From 'Nostoc azollae' 0708 (GTDB lineage: Bacteria; Cyanobacteriota; Cyanobacteriia; Cyanobacteriales; Nostocaceae): DNA of 64,000 nt. Positions 59,195 to 64,000 of the stretch are shown piece by piece. Location of the stretch: contig NC_014248.1 in assembly GCF_000196515.1 (NCBI RefSeq), positions 1,845,501 through 1,909,500 on the forward strand, in the 5' to 3' direction. Within the stretch, counting starts at the first letter, position 1. Every line of letters starts with the position of its first letter. The notes beneath the pieces are model-generated. The model saw only the letters and a list, made by a program, of their open reading frames with translations. It was not told the origin of the DNA and ran no database searches. A program made the position numbers and the translations under genes.

Positions 59195-60763
59195 TTAACG
59201 CACTTCGTTCAAGCTCTCCACTTGCTTGGTAAACATCTGCGTGAACAAACTAAGTACAGTACGTTCCTCGCGAACTTTAATATTACCGGTAATTGACATC
59301 CCAGACTGTAATGCTATCTTTTTGCCTTGAGTTTCTAGTTTTTGTTTATGCAAGCTAACTCTGGCTGGAAATCTATAAAATTGATGAATTTGATCTGGGG
59401 GTAAAGCATCTGAACCGATATCAATCACCTGACCTTTAATATCTCCAAATTCGCTAAAAGGAAAGGAATCAATTCTCACATCTACGTTCATACCTACCCT
59501 TACAAATCCAATATCTTTATTGGTGATAAATACTTCAGCAACATATTTATCATTAGGTACAATTTGCAATAATTTTTGGGTGGTGTTTGCTACAAACCCA
59601 GGATTTTTGGCTTGCATATCGAACACTGTCCCTTCTATAGGAGCACGGACCTCTTGATATCTAACATTTAATTGCGTCTGGGAAATCTTACTGTTAATAT
59701 CTCCCAATTTCTGCTCATTATCCAGAATAATCTTCATAAATTGGCTGTCTATTTCGGCAATCCTCTTTTTGTTGTTAGCTATCTGCTCCAGAACGTTTTT
59801 ATCAGTAACTGCTACTGTATTAGTTACTTCCTGCTGTCCTTTTTGAATATCAAGCTGGAGGCGTTTTTCTTCCTCAGTTAATTGTGATATTTCTGCTTTT
59901 AAAGTTTGTACTTGTTGTTGCTGATTGAGATATTGCAGTTGAGAAATTCCACCTTCGACTGCTAATATTTTGAGTTTATCCAAAATCTGTGTTTGAATGG
60001 CTAAACTATCTTGAGTATTTCTTATTTTGACGATGGTTTGTGATAGTTGCTTCCTGATTTTTTCAACTTCTAATTTAGCTGCGCTAGATCGGGAATCTAA
60101 TTCCCTCTTCGCTGCTATGAGGCGTTGTTGTTCATCAATTCCGTTGCTATTTTCTGGTGGAGTATTCTTTAATTGAGAACGCAGTAGTTCATTTTCTGTT
60201 ACTAATGATGCTCGATGTTTAAGGAGAAAAGCAGATTCTGGTGACAAGTTACTACGTAAAAAGTCCAACTCTGAGGTGATACCTGTGCTTGCTCCCATCA
60301 AGCGACGATAAATATCGTTTTCTTTAGTTAAAGCAACGCGAATTTTATTTAAGGAACTTAACTCAGCTAAAGTTGCAACCGATTCAAATGTTAAGATCAA
60401 GTCTCCTTTTTTTACGGTTTGACCATCTTTTACATAAACAGATTTTACAACTCCATTAATGGGAGCTTGTACTTCTTTGACTGTTCCCTCTGGTTTTAAT
60501 TGACCTGTTGCTGGAACTACTTGTTCAAGTTTGGAAAAATAAGCCCACCCAACTCCAAAACAGGCTACAACCATCAAGGTAATCATGATGGTACGTGACC
60601 ATATTGGTGATTGACATAAGACTATAGACTGTTCAAATTCATCCTGCTTATAGGCATTAGTTAAGGATGCTATTTTAGCTTTTTTGCGAGGTGTCAGCAA
60701 CTGTAGACTTTGATTTTTTCCATTGCCGTTGCTATTGATTTGGTTAGCATTAAGTTGAGTCAT
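59195..60763 (-). CDS. HlyD-family secretion adaptor
   Basis: The 522-aa membrane-fusion protein links an ABC exporter in the plasma membrane to the outer membrane. A cytoplasmic N-terminus (1-55) leads into one membrane helix (about 57-77, IMITLMVVACFGVGWAYF), a biotinyl-lipoyl half (GQLKPEGTVKEVQAPINGVV, GDLILTF), a long coiled coil (about 145-370, repeated Gln/Leu/Lys heptads), the second lipoyl half (VRAPIEGTVFDMQAKNPGFV) and a beta-barrel end with VRIDSFPFSEFGDIKGQV. It lies 200 nt downstream of the ABC exporter on the same strand and is probably its partner. The outer-membrane TolC homolog is not in the window. Confidence 0.9.
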   Translation of the reverse strand: MTQLNANQINSNGNGKNQSLQLLTPRKKAKIASLTNAYKQDEFEQSIVLCQSPIWSRTIMITLMVVACFGVGWAYFSKLEQVVPATGQLKPEGTVKEVQAPINGVVKSVYVKDGQTVKKGDLILTFESVATLAELSSLNKIRVALTKENDIYRRLMGASTGITSELDFLRSNLSPESAFLLKHRASLVTENELLRSQLKNTPPENSNGIDEQQRLIAAKRELDSRSSAAKLEVEKIRKQLSQTIVKIRNTQDSLAIQTQILDKLKILAVEGGISQLQYLNQQQQVQTLKAEISQLTEEEKRLQLDIQKGQQEVTNTVAVTDKNVLEQIANNKKRIAEIDSQFMKIILDNEQKLGDINSKISQTQLNVRYQEVRAPIEGTVFDMQAKNPGFVANTTQKLLQIVPNDKYVAEVFITNKDIGFVRVGMNVDVRIDSFPFSEFGDIKGQVIDIGSDALPPDQIHQFYRFPARVSLHKQKLETQGKKIALQSGMSITGNIKVREERTVLSLFTQMFTKQVESLNEVR

Positions 60764-60963
60764 AACAATTTTAGTTTTCTTTACTCAGGATTTGATGACT
60801 AAGAGATTTAAGAGGATTAATATTGATTTGGAGATGATTTAAGATTGATACTGATTTTAGTTCGCTCCGTATATTATGCTGGAATTTTGAATTGATAACT
60901 TATCTATGAGCAATTGTTAATTAGTCTCAAGTCTTATCAACTGATAAGTGACAACTGAACTAA

Positions 60964-63900
60964 TTAAAAATTAACTTCTTGTTGTTGATAAAGGTAAAAA
61001 TAATACCCTTTAACAGTCATTAATTCTCGATGGCTACCTTGTTCAATTACACGACCACCATCCATGACAACAATTGTATTGGCATTACTAACTGTATTAA
61101 TACGGTGAGTAATAAAGAAGACGGTTGTTTCTTGAAATGCTCTGGCTAAATTGAGACATATTTGTCTTTCGGTGGGATAATCTAAGGCGCTGGTAGCTTC
61201 GTCCAATACTAATAATTTAGGTTTTTGTAAAATTGAACGTGCGATCGCAACTCTCTGTCTTTGCCCCCCAGAGAGGGCTGAACCTCTTTCTCCAACTCTG
61301 GTGTTATAACCATTGGGCAGGTTCATGATAAATTCGTGAGCAACAGCAATTCGTGCAGCTTCGATAATTTCTTCTGTTGTTGCATCAGGATTTGTCAGGG
61401 CAATGTTTTCCTGAACTGTGCCATCAAACAATAGTGGGTCTTGCGGAACGACACCAATTTGTCTACGCACAGAATAAAGTTCAACTTTGCTAATGTCATA
61501 ACCATCAATCAAAATTCTGCCAGATTGGACATTATAAAGTCTGAGCAGTAATTTCATCATTGTGCTTTTACCGGAACCACTTTGCCCAACAATACCCACA
61601 AACCTACCCGCTGAAAAGTCGAGGCTAACATTGTTCAGTTGCAGTGGTCCACTAGGAGCAAATCGGAAAGAAACATTTTCATATTTTACAGCCCCAAGTA
61701 TTGCAGGTAAGGGGATATTATCTCTGTCTAATTCTGCTTCTCTTGGTGTATCAATAATATCGCTTAATCGTTCTAAGGATAATCCTGTTTCTTGGAAGTT
61801 TTGCCAGATTTGTGCTAAACGCAAGATGGGGCTAGTAACGTAACTTGAGATAATTCTAAAGGCGATTAATTCCCCTAAAGTTAACTCTTTTTGTAATACT
61901 AAATAAGCTCCTACCCACAAAACTAGTAAGCTGCTTAGTTTATTGAGAAACTGACTGGTGGAATTAGCCAAAGTGGAAGTTATCACAGTTTTAAACCCTG
62001 CGGCCACAAACCTTGCATAACGTTCTTGCCAGGAAAAACGCGAGCGCAACTCAATATTTTGCGCTTTTACTGTTTGAATGCCTGACATGACCTCAACTAA
62101 ATAAGATTGAGTTTCGGCGTTGCGTTCAGCTTTGGCTCGTAGCTGTCGACTTACTGTGGGAGCGGCAATTAATGTAATGACCACAAATAGAGGAATTGTC
62201 CCTAACCCAACTAAGGTCAGTTGCCAACTATAAAACAGCATAACGATGATATAAACCACCGAGAATACTGCATCTAATCCCACTGTTAAAGCCGTACCTG
62301 TGAGGAACTGACGGATATTTTCTAATTCATTGATACGAGTAGAGAGTTCACCTACTGGTCGGCGTTCAAAATAGCGCAATGGTAATCTGAGTAAGTGGTC
62401 AATAATTTGTGACCCCAGGCTCATATCAATCCGATTAGTCGTATCTACAAATAAGTAAGTCCGTAATGTGGTGAGAATTGCTTCAAATACACCAACGGCT
62501 AATAGTAGAACTCCTAAAATATTCAGGGTACTAATACTATTTTGAACAATGACTTTATCAATGATTAACTGAATAACTAGAGGATTGGCTAATGCTGCCA
62601 GTTGTACAAAAAATGACGCAATGAATACTTCTATTAAGACTCGACGGTAACGTGATAGATATGGTAAAAACCAGCTTAAACCAAAGCGTTCTTGGGGTGT
62701 TTCTTGTGTCGCACTAAATAATAGTGCCCTTAGTTGTGGCTGTAAGTTGGTTTCATCAGTTTCTAATTCTTCGAGTAGTTTGCCGGGTTTGCAATTGATG
62801 ATACCTTTTGATGGCACAGCTAAAACTACTGTATTTGCTTCTACTGCATAGATGACAGCAAAACTATCTCTATATTGAATTAATGCTGGTGTGGGGATCC
62901 GTGTAATAGAGGTAGCAGGAACATCTACTAATTGGGTTTTGAGGCCAATTAATTCTCCTAAATAAGCACAAAGTTGAAAAGATATGACACCCTGGCGTTT
63001 AATTTGCTCGTTTAAAAGCCGACGGATTACTTCTTTACGCAAGGGAATTTCTAAGTGCTTGGCCAGCATTTGGAAACAGGCAAGAGTAGAATTTAATTCA
63101 CCCTGTCCGCGAAAAAATGGATATTCTTTATTTTTTTGTTTAACTTGTGATGTTTGGGTTGGTGAGGCAAAAACTTCTTCTGTTGATGCGTAGGGAATCT
63201 CTAACTCATCTCTGATTTGTTCTTGATTGTCTGGAAGTTCTTCTTCTGTATGATCATTATTCAAGAATAATAAGTCTGCGGCATTGATCCCTACTAACCT
63301 TGCTGGAGCGTTCCCCGTTACCTCTACAATATCTCTTAAGTTGTTAGGTTCTAACTGAGAACCAGGGGGAATATTACTTATTGTCCCACCACCGCTGACG
63401 AACCAGATGCGATTAGTTTCCAGTTGGTTAAAGGAAGTTTTTCCTAGTGGTAGGTGCTGGATTTTTACACTTGATACAATTTGTTGGGTAATTTCTTTTA
63501 AATTTAAACTAGCATTGGCTTGTTGGGCTAACTGTGGACTGAGAATATCGAATATTTCGATTAAATTACTCACGTTCTGACGCGCATTTGCAAATGCCGA
63601 ATTTTGGGCAAGTAAACCTAAGTAATCGGCTGTGCTGAAGGTTAAACAGATAACTTCGGTGGATGCGATAGCTGTTTCACAGGAAATATGCCTTAATAAA
63701 CTAATCTCCCCAATTATTGCTCCGGGTTCTAGTATTTTTAAAGTAATTGGCAATTTAGTCTGAGGGTGATATGCTAATAACCGCACTCTTCCTTCATAAG
63801 GAATTGCTATGCGATCGGGTAGTTTTTCTTTACCAATTATTTTTTGACCTATACGGTAGCGTAAAGCTTGCTGTTGTGAAAGTAAATTATTTTTGTCCGC

Positions 63901-63969
63901 TGTCGATAGTAGTTCAAATCCGTCAACGGTATTGAGAAATTCAGTAAAGGCGTTATTACTATAAGTCAT
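60964..63969 (-). CDS. ABC exporter with cNMP-binding and C39-like domains (HetC/T1SS-type)
   Basis: The 1001-aa protein starts with a cyclic-nucleotide-binding fold (about 15-135, EGRVRLLAY, LEPGAIIGEISLLR), then a C39-like region (about 300-420) in which the usual catalytic Cys position reads GELNSTLACFQML and the His position SFAVIYAVEAN, so it is probably a docking and not a protease domain. A six-helix exporter domain (about 440-720) and a nucleotide-binding domain follow with Walker A GQSGSGKST (795-803), signature LSGGQ (899-903), Walker B LLVLDE (919-924) and switch His955. With the HlyD protein it forms a type-1 secretion pair; HetC of heterocyst formation has a comparable layout. 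The ligand of the cNMP fold is unknown. Confidence 0.9.
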   Translation of the reverse strand: MTYSNNAFTEFLNTVDGFELLSTADKNNLLSQQQALRYRIGQKIIGKEKLPDRIAIPYEGRVRLLAYHPQTKLPITLKILEPGAIIGEISLLRHISCETAIASTEVICLTFSTADYLGLLAQNSAFANARQNVSNLIEIFDILSPQLAQQANASLNLKEITQQIVSSVKIQHLPLGKTSFNQLETNRIWFVSGGGTISNIPPGSQLEPNNLRDIVEVTGNAPARLVGINAADLLFLNNDHTEEELPDNQEQIRDELEIPYASTEEVFASPTQTSQVKQKNKEYPFFRGQGELNSTLACFQMLAKHLEIPLRKEVIRRLLNEQIKRQGVISFQLCAYLGELIGLKTQLVDVPATSITRIPTPALIQYRDSFAVIYAVEANTVVLAVPSKGIINCKPGKLLEELETDETNLQPQLRALLFSATQETPQERFGLSWFLPYLSRYRRVLIEVFIASFFVQLAALANPLVIQLIIDKVIVQNSISTLNILGVLLLAVGVFEAILTTLRTYLFVDTTNRIDMSLGSQIIDHLLRLPLRYFERRPVGELSTRINELENIRQFLTGTALTVGLDAVFSVVYIIVMLFYSWQLTLVGLGTIPLFVVITLIAAPTVSRQLRAKAERNAETQSYLVEVMSGIQTVKAQNIELRSRFSWQERYARFVAAGFKTVITSTLANSTSQFLNKLSSLLVLWVGAYLVLQKELTLGELIAFRIISSYVTSPILRLAQIWQNFQETGLSLERLSDIIDTPREAELDRDNIPLPAILGAVKYENVSFRFAPSGPLQLNNVSLDFSAGRFVGIVGQSGSGKSTMMKLLLRLYNVQSGRILIDGYDISKVELYSVRRQIGVVPQDPLLFDGTVQENIALTNPDATTEEIIEAARIAVAHEFIMNLPNGYNTRVGERGSALSGGQRQRVAIARSILQKPKLLVLDEATSALDYPTERQICLNLARAFQETTVFFITHRINTVSNANTIVVMDGGRVIEQGSHRELMTVKGYYFYLYQQQEVNF

Positions 63970-64000
63970 GTTTATGAAAAATACTTAATAGGTCATGTTT

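Overview
The window reads as chromosomal DNA of a filamentous, heterocyst-forming type cyanobacterium (order Nostocales). Evidence: HIP1 octamers (GCGATCGC), heptanucleotide short tandem repeats, cyanobacterial gene families (Zam-type RNase R, DUF29 proteins, CbtB, an xfp-gap-pyk-tal sugar cluster) and many cyanobacterial insertion sequences. The load of broken genes is very high: more than twenty genes or transposases carry in-frame stops, frameshifts, deletions or insertions beside intact housekeeping genes. This fits a genome in active decay, such as an obligate plant symbiont like the Azolla cyanobiont. That assignment is inference; no marker gene is present.

Layout. (1) 0.1-6.3 kb, minus strand: a cobalt/nickel uptake cluster (CbtB, a NikL-like membrane protein, CbiM, CbiQ, CbiO), split by a dead DDE transposase, a MITE and a 54-bp perfect palindrome. 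(2) 6.5-11.8 kb, plus strand: an iron-handling set (two-domain multicopper oxidase, EfeO-like lipoprotein, ferritin-like protein, FTR1 permease), with an ISL3 remnant. (3) 11.9-20.8 kb: a decay zone with a metal/cobalamin-binding lipoprotein, mobA, a TPR gene, a DUF29 gene, a DUF255 thioredoxin-domain gene, an ISAs1 element with exact 10-bp target duplication, an IS630 remnant and a toxin-like tail. (4) 21.0-27.4 kb: core genes clpP, an RNase R/Zam-like gene, ubiX and a LapA-like gene. (5) 27.6-33.9 kb: an NB-ARC gene killed by an IS5-like element, then an AAA ATPase with two paralogous APDFxDWRSG-domain proteins, one fused to TPRs. (6) 35-41 kb: FHA protein, copper-type P-ATPase, TM2 protein, CPBP protease. 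(7) 41-48.4 kb: IS605-like remnant, dienelactone hydrolase split by a second copy of the IS5-like element, an MmeI-like restriction-modification pseudogene, an IS427-type element with a slippery frameshift site, and a HigA antitoxin remnant. (8) 48.5-58.7 kb: phosphoketolase and transaldolase intact, GAPDH and pyruvate kinase between them destroyed, pyruvate kinase by an IS701 element. (9) 59.2-64 kb: a HlyD adaptor and an ABC exporter with cNMP-binding and C39-like domains.

How the genes fit together. The left end is a metal-acquisition island (Co/Ni through the ECF transporter; Fe through oxidase, lipoprotein and permease, with a ferritin-like store). The sugar cluster has lost its glycolytic GAPDH and pyruvate kinase but kept phosphoketolase and transaldolase, which suggests a changed carbon diet. 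The best candidate for an undescribed system is the ATPase plus paired APDFxDWRSG-domain proteins at 30.1-33.9 kb. No CRISPR array, tRNA or rRNA was recognised.
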